Assembly: GCA_024362935.1 (NCBI GenBank)
Contig: JANCRA010000165.1
Coordinates: 612,692-676,691, forward strand
Length of the DNA stretch: 64,000 bases
Direction of reading: 5' to 3'
From: Setophaga petechia
Lineage: Eukaryota > Chordata > Aves > Passeriformes > Parulidae
Below, one piece after another: positions 1 through 11,340 of this stretch. The notes beneath the pieces were generated by a model. That model searched no databases, was not told the origin of the DNA, and was given only the letters and a program-made list of their open reading frames with translations. How positions within the stretch are numbered: the first letter of the stretch is position 1; every line of letters starts with the position of its first letter. The position numbers were made by a program, and so were the translations under genes.

Positions 1-3000
1 AAGGAGGTCAGGCTAAGCAAAATGTAGAATTCTTATCAAACCAAACCGTAGAAAGAATAGTAGAAGTACTGAAAGTCATAAAAATATTACCAGCATTAAA
101 CCAGTCACACAGCCAAGCAATTTCTCAGAAGTATTTTGTCTCCAATGACTGCTTACCAGTCAGGAGTCTAAAGGGAATCCAGGAAGCCAAGTGTTCTGAT
201 CAGTTTGGCCGGACTAGCACACACACCTTCACTGAGTCATTGGCTATGTCACAGCCTTCTGCTGCTTGCAAAACAATCCCTGCTTTTGTCTTTACTGCAC
301 AGGGAAGCTCAGGCAAAGCCCACCCACTGCCAGCTTTTGCCTCAAAGGCAAAAGGAACGCCCCAAATGCTCCCTAGCTGCCCCCAAGCACAACACTGGCT
401 TCTGCAGGGAGTCCAAAATGTCTGTCTGACACCAGAGTGAGGAGGAACTACAGCTCATGCCGAGGCACACACACTATAATACACTGCTGGATCGCACAAG
501 AAACCCCCAGGACGTACTCAGCAGCTTCAGGCACTGCTTCTCTCTCTCCTGGCTCGAGGAGGGTGAACTGCTCATGCTCTGGTTCTTAGGCTGCGGAGAG
601 GAGGCTTCTTCAGAGGATGCCGCTGCTTCGATGGATGATCCTGAGTCCATCTGGCACAAGAAATTTGTTTGTGTCAGAAGGGTGCCTGGCAGAGATGGCC
701 CAGACACAGCATTTCAAAGGCAAGCCCTTAGGAACAACACTGGTGTTAGGCTGCAAGCTGAGCTGCCTCTCTGATACCTTCCTCCTCAAGTCAAACCCAA
801 AGTGCAGTCAGAGGCTACAGCTTGTCACAGCCAGCCGTAGGAGAGACTGTGACAGGGAAAGAACAACTTTACATTTCACCCCGTTCTGAGGACTGCATTC
901 ACCATGGACAGGGACAACTTGTTCAGAACCTGTGTGGGTCACCAGGCTCACCTGAACAAACCCCTCAAAAAACAAAGTGAGCTCCAAGAGGCCAGCAGAA
1001 ATACATTCACAGGATTGCTGGCCCACCGGCCAAGGCCCTGGCCCTGCTGCCCAGGGCAGCAAAGCTGAACTTCAGTGGCCCAGTAAGTGTCTTTCTGACC
1101 AGCTGCCATGGAGAGCAGAGCGTGGCGCCCAGAGACATTTCCCCATCCACCTGCTGCTCTGCACGGGAAAGGCAGCAAGGGCAGACACCACTCGTTGCAT
1201 GGGTGCACTGCCTCCTGCTCTTTCACTCACCTGCTTTTGTTCAGCCAGCCTGTACTGCAGCAGGACCTTGTGCATCCTTTCCATTTCTTCCTGGTGTCTC
1301 TTCTCCATTGCCTTCATCTTCCTCTCAGCTTCCTGCAGTTCTGCCTGCATCGCGTCCTTGATATTCCATCAGGAGAAATCTTACTGGCACCTGCCATCAT
1401 GCTCAGGTTTCCTCTTTTCCAGTCTCAAAAGCACTTCTATTCAGGCACTTCCTTCTGCTTCTCTACCCAGCTCTAACCCTTCCATCCCAGCTCTTCTTCC
1501 TGGTGCTCAGCGCTGGAGCCTGGAAGCCAAGTGCCAGGCTCTGTGCACCCTTCAGGTGTGTATTGTTTCTTACCAGCTTTTGCAGGAGCTTTTCTTCTTC
1601 CACTTGCTGAGCAGATTGCCAGAGTCTCAGAGCCCTCCCAAACTGCTCTGCTGCCCAGCGGAGCTGTTGAGCCATGTGTTCACTTTGCTGCTGGCTGAGG
1701 GATCTTACAGCCAGCAGCTCCCAACGAAGGCCCCTCACATCCTCTGCAAACATGACACACAGCAAGAGTCAGAGACTCCACCAGCAGAGGATTGTGCTGA
1801 GCTGGAGCCCTTTCAGTTTCAGGCAAGGAGGGACCTGCCCTCAGCTCCTTCACTCCTCAGGAGCCTTGCAAACAGAGCTGGCTCGGGAGCAACTGCACTA
1901 GGCAGGGCCGTCAGCAGAAACAAAGCGCACGAGGCTCTCACCCAGTATCGCCTCCTTGGCCCGCGTGGCTGTGAGCACTTGGGCTTCCACACGGCTCCTG
2001 GCCATCTCCAGCTCCCATATGTGCTGCTGAGCCTGCAGCAGGCTGCTTTGCAGGCACTCCTTCTCTGACCTACAAGGAGTGAAGATGAAGAGCAATTGTC
2101 CCTGGCACACAGGCACAGTTTCTCCAGTAAGATGTGCCTTAAGATCTCTACACCTTTGTATGGAAAACATCTTGCATGGAAACTCAGATACAGCAGGACT
2201 ATTTTACCACTTCACAGAGCAAAGCAGGCCCCTCCAGGTGACTGGGCAGCCTTTCCTCATGACCTAGCCCAGCTGAGTTTGATCTCAGCAGCCAAAGCTC
2301 AAATTGCTGTTGCCTGATCTATCACACATGAGTGTGCCCACCAAGTATCTGCAAAGAAGCAAAAGCCCAGCCTCTGCTCACAGCCCTGAGCTCGTCAGCA
2401 CTTGCAAGTCTCTCTGCAGGGGGACAGAACACAGCTCTCCTGGCTGACCCGCCAATGTTTCATGCCATTCATAGTGTAAGTATAGGTACTTTGTTTGCCA
2501 GGCACTCTCTGAGTAAAAGGGACTAAGGAAATTCACCAACCAATATAGTGAAACCTCCGGCTTCCAGCAGCGTGAGTAGGGAAGCAGAAAAAACTAGGTT
2601 TTTATCTGAAGAAGAACTATCTCAGGGTAGGGACCGTTTCCTGCCATTTAAATGACTGGAATTTGATGAACAAGACCACTCGCTACCTTTAGTTTTTGGC
2701 TAACTAAGCCAGCAGTGCCCAAATATCTTGGCACTCTTCAAAAAGGAAGAAGCAGCAGCCCAAGGGACCTTGCCAGGTGACACAGCTGGGTGGACAAGTG
2801 GGCAAGAATCAGCGCTCAGCAAGAATCCCCAGGCACTGTCAAGAAGTCACAAGGCCTTTCCCTTCTGCTGCTATTGTTTGTAAGCCAATCTAGCTGCGGC
2901 ACCATACTTCACAAGAGTGAGCTCTGAAGGCTCTCAAGATTTTCAGCATGACCCTCCAGCTCCACCTGAAGCATCAGTACCCAGCTCACAACATTCACGT

Positions 3001-4440
3001 GGAAGAGCCTTGAACTTCAAAAATCCCATGTCAAACTACTTGGCAAGGAAAAATCCATGCTCAGCTGCACCCAAGGAGAAAGCAAAAGCAGAGAGAAACT
3101 TCCAGTTCCAGCAAACATCTGCACGGTTTCCCTGGTACTCAATTCAGTGCCAAGTTGGCTCGCTTGGAACTTGTCACAGGCATGTGCAAGGGGTCCCAAG
3201 CAGGCACCCAAAAAGAGCTTTGAGAGCTAGAGCTGGCAGAAAAATAACATTCAGATCACAGTATCCTTTTCTCTTTGCTTGTGTCTCCTTTATACTCGGT
3301 GTGAGAACCATCTGGAGAGCACACAGCAGGCTGTAAATCCTGACATCACGCCCAGCACCTTTGTAATTACAGACCTTCAATAATGTCCCGCCCAGGGTTT
3401 CCTCCCTGCCCTTACCTGGCCCCTGCCAGCTGCTCTGAAAGGCCTCGTAGGTCCCGCTCCGTGCCTGCCAGTCGGCCTTGCAGGGCAGCGTTCTCTTCCT
3501 CCAGCACCGCCTTCTCTCTGCACACCTGGTACAGTGTGTGCCTCTGGCGAGAGAACTGCTGGAGCAGCTTCTCCAGACCCCTGCGGGCTGGCCGCTGTGG
3601 GCGGCAAACCTGGAAGTGGGGGGGGCACCATTTCTCAAGAGGAACAACAACAACAACAGCACGGTCTCGGTCTCAGCTTGCTGCCAGAAGCAGCATTTTT
3701 GAGGTCTTGCTAGGACAAACCCCTCTCCCACAGGTGCTGCTGCCTAGGAACAAGGGGAGCGTACCTTTGGCACTGCCAGAGGAACGGCTTCCTTCAGCAG
3801 ATCCCTCTGAGGCGGCCATTCCTCCTCTGTCTGTGTCGCCACTTCCGTCACTCTCTCTCGTGAGGAGTGGCGCTTTCTCTCAAATGCAGCCAACACCTTC
3901 CATCTAGACAAGCAGGCAGACAAACAAGCCTCTAGTTGCAGCACGGTCTCCTTGCAAAACCAGGACTACACACCATGTCCCACATAAGGCAATCTCAGGG
4001 ATGTCCAACAGCCCTCTGCTTCCACCTCAAGAGAATGCTGCAATTCCCTGCCTAGACCAGCATCTCCCTTTGTCATTTGTGCAGCTGAAAGAGTCACCAC
4101 TGTGGAAGTCAAACAAGCTTCCAGAAGCCACAGAACACTTCCAGAAAGCTCAGGTATTCTCAGCATAACAGCTTCCTGCCTGCTGATTACAGAGCTTGCT
4201 GCCTGCTCCTTTCTGATCACAGTGGATACTGGACTTGCAAAACTTTTCTTTGGCTAAGACACACTTGGGAAGTCCAGATGAGTACTCCCACAATTCCTAT
4301 TGCTCTCACTAGTGAAACAAGGAAAGAGCCTGCAAGCTATAGCTTGGGGAGGAGGTGGGTAGGATTTTCCAATCCAATTATCAAAGGATGGTTTAGGCTG
4401 GCAGAGACTCCAGGAAGCATCTAGCCCAGTCTACAGTTCC
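1..4440 (-). repeat. Inverted arm of the gamma (coiled-coil) block, copy 1
   Basis: The reverse complement matches about 11,340-15,780 (copy 2) and about 33,190-37,680 (copy 3) nearly base for base, introns included. The left edge lies inside intron 9 of the unit and matches copy 3 around 37,620-37,680 better than copy 2. The right edge near 4440 is abrupt. With copy 2 it forms a large inverted repeat with arms of about 4.4 kb and a centre of about 6.9 kb. Confidence 0.85.
518..3903 (-). CDS. Copy 1: coiled-coil exons 3-9 of the coiled-coil/PAK-like kinase gene (partial, inverted)
   Basis: Seven exons read on the minus strand: exon 3 3765-3903, exon 4 3416-3609, exon 5 1942-2069, exon 6 1574-1743, exon 7 1231-1356, exon 8 880-951, exon 9 518-650. 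Each has AG/GT boundaries and the same length as its counterpart in copies 2 and 3 (139, 194, 128, 170, 126, 72 and 133 nt). The peptides are rich in Glu, Gln, Leu, Lys and Arg with heptad-like spacing, typical of a coiled coil. I see no stop or frameshift in these exons. Exons 1-2 are missing: homology to the other copies stops near 4440 and other sequence follows. Kinase exons, if present, would lie left of position 1. I do not recognise the coiled-coil family; it has the general look of rootletin/CEP250-type centrosomal proteins, but that is only an impression. Confidence 0.65.
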
Positions 4441-4735
4441 AATATGACATGTGGGTGGCTGCATATTGTCCTGATGCAAATTCCCTCTGTCAGACTGAAA
4501 GGCAGGATAGTTCTCAAGAAATGTCTGATTCGATGAGGATAGGTGTCTGATCCACAGACACCACATTTGCACCTTACTGGTGTCATAATCCCCAAGCTTG
4601 AAAATATTGCTGCGTGACCTCAATTTCCTCCTGGCTACACATCAGCAGCCTGCCCCCACCCCAAGAGTTTCCAACCAATTTTTTTCCTCTACTTTCTACA
4701 TCCTATGTCTTAGCAAAGGTGGTTTCTGCTAGTAG
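4441..4735 (-). repeat. Inverted repeat, left arm (partner 6779-7204)
   Basis: The reverse complement of this stretch matches 6779-7204, including the stretch that reads as phenylalanine/lysine/leucine-rich codons in both. The right arm holds about 120 extra bases (about 6862-6982), so one arm has an insertion or the other a deletion. It abuts the break of copy 1 at 4440. Confidence 0.75.
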
Positions 4736-4740
4736 AGTGG

Positions 4741-5097
4741 ATACAGATCATTCGTTCATGTCAACAGCATGCCTTGGTGCTCCAGCCTGAGAGCTGGAAT
4801 TCAGGAACTTGGGCAACAGTGCTTTGAGATGCAACCGCAGCCAGAGAATGAAGCTGGGGGTGACAGCTTGGGGAGGAAGCTGGCCCAGCAATGGCATTGC
4901 ACACAGGCTGTGCAGGAGGCAATATCAGCATGACAGCCCTAATAATGCCACACAAACCACCATAGTTATACATATTTATTGGATGCTGGTTGCTCTGCAT
5001 GCATGTCTGCACTGCTGCCTTTATAACCTTTTGGAAAGTATCAGAGCTGGTAGGAGTAAGCCAGCATCAGGAGCTGATGCAGCCTGGGAACCTACTG
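4741..5097. other. No gene seen; single-copy stretch between copy-1 blocks
   Basis: This sequence is not found in the other copies of the unit. It occupies the place where the beta block and exons 1-2 should be in copy 1. No splice-bounded exon or repeat family was recognised. Confidence 0.5.
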
Positions 5098-5147
5098 ATG
5101 TTTACAGAGGCTTCTGGCTTCCCAGGTGAAGCCAAGGCAAGCCCTGA

Positions 5148-5165
5148 TGCTGCTGCTGCTGCTGC
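5148..5165. repeat. (TGC)6 microsatellite, copy 1
   Basis: Six TGC units on the plus strand (GCA on the gene strand). The same site has 5 CAG units at 31,386-31,400 and 11 at 52,532-52,564. Confidence 0.9.
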
Positions 5166-5439
5166 AGTTCCAGACAGCCCCGGCTGGGCAGGGATGACAC
5201 CACTGTGCCGCGGCTGTTTCTGTTTCCAGAGCTGGGCGGTGCTTTTGAGGCAGAAATGACAGATCGTGGGAGAAGGAAAGGGCTTGTTCCTGTGCCAGCA
5301 CTTATGGACGCACTAGGGCCACTTTCAGGGGAGACTGTCGGCCCCCACCAAGTAAAGCAGAGGGACACAGCTGGAAAACGCTTCCTTTGGAGCTTTCTTG
5401 TGTCTTGGAAAAGAAGGGAGGCGCGTGACAGGAGGAGCA

Positions 5440-5625
5440 GCAGGGCCCGGTGCCTCCTCCGTGCCTGCAGTGAGGGGCGGCTGCCGCTGGGCGGCGCCAT
5501 GGGAAGGGAGCGCCCTGCGCGGGGCGGGCGGGGCGGGGCAGCCGCCAGGGGGCGCCCGGGGCGGGGCGGGGCCCCTCCGTGAGCGGGGAGAGCCTCGGGC
5601 AGCTGCGAAGGCGCGAACGGGAATG
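5440..5625 (-). promoter_or_regulatory. CpG-island-like GC-box cluster, copy 1 alpha block
   Basis: Very GC-rich and CpG-dense stretch with several GC-box (Sp1-type) GGGCGG/GGGGCGGGG motifs near 5520-5575, in otherwise moderate-GC DNA. No TATA box was placed. Promoter function is inferred from composition and from its position upstream of exon 1 in other copies. Confidence 0.5.
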
Positions 5626-5635
5626 TCCGTCCGCA

Positions 5636-5698
5636 AGGCACAGCGCCAGGGCAAAGCACAGCGCCAGGGCAAAGCACAGCGCCAGGGCAAAGCACAGC
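5636..5698. repeat. 18-bp VNTR, copy 1
   Basis: About 3.5 copies of an 18-bp unit (CACAGCGCCAGGGCAAAG on plus) at the edge of the GC-box cluster. Copy 3 has about 5.5 units and copy 4 about 4. Confidence 0.9.
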
Positions 5699-6365
5699 TT
5701 CCGCGCAGGCTGACCAGCAAGGGAATCTTCCCATGGAGTGCAGATGTAGCTGTTTTGATTCCCAGTCCTCGCTGAGCTGGCAGGCCACAAAGCCTCCTCA
5801 AGCACCGCTGTCTCCTCTCCAGGCTTCCTGCACTTCCTTTGCTGACAACGTCCAATCAGGCACCTTGGGGGCAGGCTCAGCCGATGTTACAAAGTAATGC
5901 TGTGCAAAAGAAAAAATGGCAAAAGTCAAACCAGCCGGGAACTATTAGTTCCCATGCTGAATTCCTCACAGGCAGAGGAAGGATTCCTCTGCTTCCCAGA
6001 AAGATGCAGAAACAGGACACGAGGACACTGTGCCCTTTACCTTCACGTCTGGGACCTTGGTATTGCAGGCCAGCGTAGCTCACAATGGTAATCACCTCTT
6101 TGCCCAGGTGTCTTCAGCTTGTTGGGATTTTCCCCTGAGAGCAGCCTGAGAATGCTGCTTGCTGTCCCAGGGCTTTGTTCGTGCCAGGAAACTCCACAGA
6201 CCCACTTAGCTTCCTCCTTTCTAACACAAGGCCTGGGTGAGCTGCCAAGAGTTTGAGCAGTGTAAGCCGTTCCTCAGCAAATGCCAATCCCTGTAAGAAA
6301 TGCTGATTCCAGTGGGATTTAGGCCCAAGTGTTGTTCTCAAGAGCACTGAAATTCAGGGTTTCAG

Positions 6366-6778
6366 CAGGCAGCTTGGCTCTTGCGGTTTGTTTGAGCATC
6401 CCTGAGGAGTCCTCGGGGGCCCCCTTAGCTTTATGTTTGCTGGTAGCAGCAGGCATGCAAGGAGCCTCCACAAGGCTTCTGAGGATGATAATTACACGAG
6501 GGTTTAATTGAGGATGCCATCCCAGGAGCAGCATGGTTTCTGAGGGAGAAGGGAGGGAGGGTGAGAAAGGGAGAAATGGGCCAAGAGACAGTCTGGTCTC
6601 CCTCTCACATCTTAGTGAGATTCAAAGTGGGCGAGGAATAAAACTCGGGTCAATGGGATTACAGATACATGATACTTCAGGGGAGGATCATAGGCTTGGA
6701 ATAAATTGTACATGTTTGAGGGGTGAGACAGCATACCATTTAACTAAAATGAAACACCACAGTCTGTCTCCCCTGTGC
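6366..6778. other. No gene seen
   Basis: Short ORFs only, without splice-bounded or family-like sequence. Lies between the alpha block and the right arm of the small inverted repeat. Confidence 0.4.
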
Positions 6779-7204
6779 TGGCAGAAACCACTTTTGCTAA
6801 GACATAGGATGTAGAAAGTAGAGGAAAAAATTGGTTGGAAACTCTTGGGGTGGGGGCAGGCTGCTAGAGCTTTCTGTTGCTTTTTTTAAAGGAAACAGCA
6901 GTGTTTTGTGAACGGTGGGCAGAAAACAGTATGCAGGCACTGGGGACTGATTTGTAAGCAGTGCATGTTTGAAACTATTCCCTGATGTGTAGCCTGGAGG
7001 AAATTGAGGTCACCCAGCAATATTTTCAAGCTTGGGGATTATGACACCAGTAAGGTGCAGATGTGGTGTCTGTGGATCAGACACCTGTCCTCATCGAATC
7101 AGACATTTCTTGAGACTTGTCCTGCCTTTCAGTCTGACACACAGAGGGAATTTGCATCAGGACAATATGCAGCCACCCACATGTCACATGTGGCATCTGA
7201 CCAG
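6779..7204 (+). repeat. Inverted repeat, right arm (partner 4441-4735)
   Basis: Matches the reverse complement of 4441-4735 with an extra internal stretch at about 6862-6982. The two arms enclose the copy-1 alpha block. Confidence 0.75.
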
Positions 7205-8425
7205 CTGCTCTCTCCACTACACTTGCTGGGCTGATGCCAGTGGTGGTCCTGGGGCTGGGAAACACCTGGACTTGTGTAGAGCCCATCCAAAATGCTACCA
7301 TGTCTGCAAAAGCAGGCAAACAGCAAAAGCCCAGACCTTTCTCCATTCTTTTTAGTTTTTAACTGAGAAAGAAAATCACAGGTGGTTTTCCAGGCACTTG
7401 CTGTTAATGCTCAAGAAAGTATTATTTGGAAGGAGAAAAAAAACTGGTTTCAAGGGCAGAGGAGTGGAGGGGGAAGGAAGCTTCTGAACTTTGGCAGGCT
7501 TGTGGTTTCTCTGTTTTCCTGAGCCTGCCTTGCTAAGGTGTGCCCACCAGCTGGACCACCCATTTGGTCTCTGCCTCATGACTCCCTTTACAGTGGGACT
7601 TGCCCATTTTGGCGCACTGGTTTCCTCCCCCCATGAGCTCCTATGTCGTCCCACATTGGGATTTAACGTTCTTTTCCTTCTTCCTGCGCGTCCATTAGAG
7701 TTCAGATCCCTGTGACTACCAGATGCCTACAGCAGGGAAGCTGCCAGAAGTGAGGCCCAGGCCCCAAAGGCTTCTTTGAGGTGCTGTCATTGTGCAGCAG
7801 CAGTGTGCTGCGTGTGCAGCAGGTTGGTTACTTGGCTTTTTCTCCCCACTTAGGTGTCATTCTTCCTTCAGCGAGCCCTACAATTTGCTGGTTGATGTTA
7901 GCCATGCAGCAAATGGGCGGGAATGGCAGGCATTCCAATGGAGGGAACTCTCTGGGATATGAGCAAAGCACGATTTCATACACAGAATTTAAGCAAATGT
8001 TCTTGGCTTTAGTCAGAAGCCCTGCTGGGCAGAACGGCACGTGGGCTTTGGTTTCCTCACATCCTGGCTCTTCCTCAGTGTTCAGCTTGGTGTGCAGGGT
8101 GTATGGGCTTGGTGCCTGTTTTGTGTTACTCCTGGATCCTTTCACCTGTGGATTACAGACCGCAAGAGGGTTTTGTGCTGCTTTGGGACAGAGGAGAACT
8201 TTCCAGGCTTTTCTTTTGCATTAGCTGTAGAGAAGGTTTGGTTGCTATGCATGAATTCCCAGACCAACCCAGAGCAGCTGCTATTGTGATGTCAGCACAG
8301 GGCTGCCACGTCACAGCCTGGTCAGCAGGAGGTTTTCCTGGTGCCCGCAGAGCCTCAGCGTCCAGAGCAGCTCTTGGTGCTCTCGGTGCAGGAGGATCAC
8401 CTCGACTGAGCGGGTGTCCTTTTGT
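7205..8425. other. No gene recognised
   Basis: Moderate-GC sequence with only short ORFs on both strands. No conserved splice-bounded exon, LTR or CR1 similarity recognised. Confidence 0.4.
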
Positions 8426-8429
8426 TCCT

Positions 8430-8590
8430 GTATTTTCTTGCACAGTCTGTGGACTCGTGCAAGTGTCCTGTTTTTCCCTTTTCCCTTGCACGGTCTCGAG
8501 ACCTGTGCAAGTGGGATTTTGTTTCCATTTTTGTTTCCTGGCCTACGGACTCGAGCAGCACTGCTCAAACAATGGAGCGAGTCCGTAGAG
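8430..8590. repeat. Hairpin-forming minisatellite
   Basis: Imperfect units of roughly 47 bp, each with an inverted-repeat core: near 8440-8466 and 8485-8511 a CTTGCAC...GTGCAAG stem closes on itself. At 8543-8553 and 8578-8588 an exact 11-bp inverted repeat (CTACGGACTCG / CGAGTCCGTAG) surrounds a GAGCAG-CA-CTGCTC palindrome at 8553-8566. The same repeat family, on the opposite strand and more diverged, lies just upstream of alpha in copies 3 and 4. Confidence 0.7.
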
Positions 8591-9690
8591 CGTTCAGCCG
8601 CGTCTTTTCATTGGCAGTTTCTCGGAAAGCTTTTTATCGTTTGACTGGTAAATAGAAGATTTTTTCCCCTTGGGGCAGCGTCTTGGTCACAAGAATGGCA
8701 TCAAGATGCCATAGGTTTGGTAGAGTTCCTGTCAACAGCTTCAGCTGCAAAGGGGGTGTCTCTTGCCCAGCAGGGTGTAGGAACTTCCAACATGCAGACT
8801 GGGAGAGCTTTGCAGGCATCCTTCTCAAAACTGTGCACTTCTCTGCAGAGCTGAGGAAAAGCATCTTTTTTCTGCATTCCCTCCTTAAAGGATGTGCCTG
8901 TCTAACTGGAGCCCTCTGTGTGCTACAAGAGCCACTGGCTTTGCGCTGAAGGGCAAAGTGCCGAGCAGCTGTGTGTGCTCCTGAAGCCTGGAGCTGGGCC
9001 TGTGCTGTGTCCCAACAGAGCTGAAAGCGCTAAGAGGGGTTTGCTGGGAGCTTTTGTGGGGAATTGTTTACAGCAACCACATGGGACATACTGCATGCAA
9101 CTTACAAAAAGAAAAATCAAGTCCAGGAAAGAGAGGAGAAAAAAGCTGCTTTAGCTGTAGGCTGGACAATGAGCTCCCATGCAGGCACGGACTGCTAAGC
9201 AGCAATTTGCATCTTCATGTCCAAGTTCCTAGTTCCTTAGTGGCAAAGCCAAGCAAAAGGTAGACACAGCCTGGGATACTGGCCTGCTGTCCTACTTGCT
9301 GTGCTAAAGAAGCCTTGCTGCTGGAGGGATGTTGTGGAAGGAAAGTGCTGTCTGCTTGGGTGGACTTGTTCTGTGGGATTCCTCGGCAAGAACAGTTTTG
9401 TAACAGCACCTGGTTCCTTTTCCCTTACCCCCAGCAGGTCGCCTCAGACGTGGAAGAAGTGAAGTGCAGGGTTCGGTGAGTGGGATGGGCACCCTTGACA
9501 TTCCTGCTGTCTGATTATTGTGGAGAAAGCTGTGGGCTTGGCCTGTTGCAGTAGAGTGCCAGCCAGGCAGGCCAAAGGAAAGTCCACGTCAACGTCTGCA
9601 TCAACACTACCAGAAGGATGGCATCAGTTTCCTCCTTTTCACCTGAAGAGCTTTGAACTAATGAAAGTCAAGCTTTGCAGACAGGAGGCT
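8591..9690. other. No gene recognised; upstream of copy 2
   Basis: In copies 3 and 4 the CpG-rich alpha block sits at this relative position. Here no comparable GC-rich or VNTR sequence is present. One weak exon-like stretch (9438-9475, AG before and GT after) is noted under rejected items. Confidence 0.4.
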
Positions 9691-11340
9691 GCATGCTGAT
9701 TGTGGCCAGGCTGAAATATCTCCTTCAGAAGCACATGCAGTCCTGTTGAAACATTAGTCTCATTAGCCCACTTGAACTGTATTTTAATGACTGAGCATCC
9801 CACTTTTATCCAAATTCATGACTCCTGCTCAGGACAGCTGGGAATGGAGCTCAGGAGAAGTCAGGTTCCAAATGACAGGTTACCCCCTTTTCCCTCAGCT
9901 GCTGTCTGTCTGCAGAGCACCACCGCAGCAGCAGAACCTGCTCTGGCTCGCTCTCTTCCTCCAGAGGCTAAAGGGGAGGCAAAGAACAACAAATGTGTTG
10001 TTAGTCCAGGGCCTGAGCATCCTGCAGCAATCGGTGGCAGCTTTGGTTGGTTCAGTGCAAAGCTTTAGTGCACTGCAGGGCTGCAAGTTTCTGAGCAGGC
10101 AGCACTTGCTCTTTGTGGCTGAGGATGCTGTGGGCTGGAGTCCTGCCATGACCTAGCTCTTCAGCCCAGCCACTACCACCCATGGGAAGTGGCATCTGAA
10201 CTTTCACATGCAGGCATCATTGTCCTGGCATTCTCACAGGGACTGTGAACTTCCCTTGGTGTCAGAGAAGCGCTAGCATGATGTCCTTTAGTGCCCCTGG
10301 TGTGAAAGGCAGCCCCTTTGTGCACAGAGCCTGTGCAGGCTCCCTGCTGTCAGCAGAGAGCGGTCCCAAGGCGCAGTTCACAGCCTTGTGGGGTGCAGAG
10401 GAGCCACTGTTGCCTGCAGGGACCTACCCCTCTCCACGCCCTGTCTAGGTAGCTACAGGCACTGCTTTGACTGCACCCTTAACTTGGACGTGACCCAAGT
10501 TGGTTGAGAAGACTCCTGAGCAGCTCTGCATGGCAGAGACGAGGTCTGTCTGTGAAGGGCTGGGATGCAGTTCCTATCGGCTGCTCTCTAAGGCCTGAAA
10601 TCCTGAGGGGAAGCCACTTGACCAGAGCTGAGCAGGGAAATGTTCCCTGCTCCTACTCAGACACTTCCAGAGCAACTCAAGGGTTACTTGAGACATAAAC
10701 ACCACATAAATACTACATGAATGGCCCCACACAAGAGCTTTTGCCTTCAGGTGAGCTGTGTCTCTGCTTGCTGCTTCTGTCAGCTCTCAGGAGCCAACTT
10801 GCCTGCTCCTTATTGCTTGTTTGTGCTTTTTTCCCTGCCCATTCCTTGCAGGTCCCGTTAGGAGAGGTTCTTGCCAGTCAGAACTCCTCAGGCCAGGCAA
10901 GAAAGGCAGAGCAGCAGGAGAGCACGGATGGAGTGCACGGCGCCCAGCAGTTCAGGTGTGTGCTAAGCTTTCTCGCTTTCTCTGAGCAGGGGTGGGCGTT
11001 GCTGGGTTTTAGGAGCCCCAGTGTCAAAGAACAAATTTGGCTTTCTCATCCTTTGACTTGCTCAGCACAGACAGGGGAAGGCAGCCCAGGGCAGGTCTGG
11101 CTGCTGACCCAGCTACAGCACAGCACTCTCCTGGGACTCACTTTTTAAACCTTGACAAAAAGCATTTTCAACTAGACTAGAGTGAAAAGCAAGGGAGGTT
11201 CAGGCTGGGCTTAAGGACAGCAAAGCATTGAACTGCAAAGGAAATCATGCAGCAGAATAAGCGCCCCAGAGAGCTTATGCAGATTCCACCCCTGGACATT
11301 TGGGAGCCCTGGGTGAATAGAGCTTTTAGCAGCCTGTCCA
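9690..11340 (+). repeat. Beta block, copy 2
   Basis: Matches 31,560-33,190 (copy 3) and 52,740-53,311 plus 58,194-58,904 (copy 4). The first 150 bp or so are clearly more diverged than the rest. It contains coding exons 1 and 2. Confidence 0.85.
9872..10156 (+). CDS. Unassigned 94-codon ORF conserved in three beta blocks
   Basis: The frame is open for 94 codons here (ATG 9872, stop 10,154-10,156), at 31,724-32,008 and at 52,896-53,180, ending at the same stop. The few differences between copies are mostly amino-acid changing (T/A, L/S, A/V, V/E), so the open frame may simply reflect recent duplication. The peptide is Leu/Gln-rich with no motif I recognise. A pyrimidine tract followed by CAG lies inside it near 9885-9898, so an untranslated or coding 5' exon is also possible. 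Confidence 0.25.
   Translation: MTGYPLFPQLLSVCRAPPQQQNLLWLALFLQRLKGRQRTTNVLLVQGLSILQQSVAALVGSVQSFSALQGCKFLSRQHLLFVAEDAVGWSPAMT

Larger units (their letters stand above)
5098..6365 (-). repeat. Alpha block (promoter-like), copy 1, inverted
   Basis: The reverse complement matches 30,140-31,460 and 51,340-52,620. It contains, in gene orientation, a lower-GC upstream part (5830-6365), an 18-bp VNTR, a CpG-rich core and a GCA microsatellite. In copies 3 and 4 this block lies upstream of exon 1, so it is the probable 5' regulatory region of the coiled-coil/kinase gene. Confidence 0.8.

Noticed and set aside
977..2068. 363-codon open frame on the plus strand
   Set aside because: It is antisense to coiled-coil exons 5-7 and their introns of copy 1. 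The homologous antisense frames in other copies differ in length (for example 35,624-36,577), and it crosses good splice sites of the sense gene.
9438..9475. 38-base exon-like stretch with a CAG acceptor and GTGAGT donor upstream of copy 2
   Set aside because: No counterpart was found in copies 3 or 4, its phase cannot be tied to exon 1 (which has its own ATG after an in-frame stop), and short AG/GT pairs occur by chance.
10717..11148. 143-codon frame starting at the ATG four bases before the chosen start
   Set aside because: Its frame leaves exon 1 in phase 1, which would translate exon 2 in a frame that meets a stop within eight codons of exon 3. The ATG at 10,721 fits all later phases.
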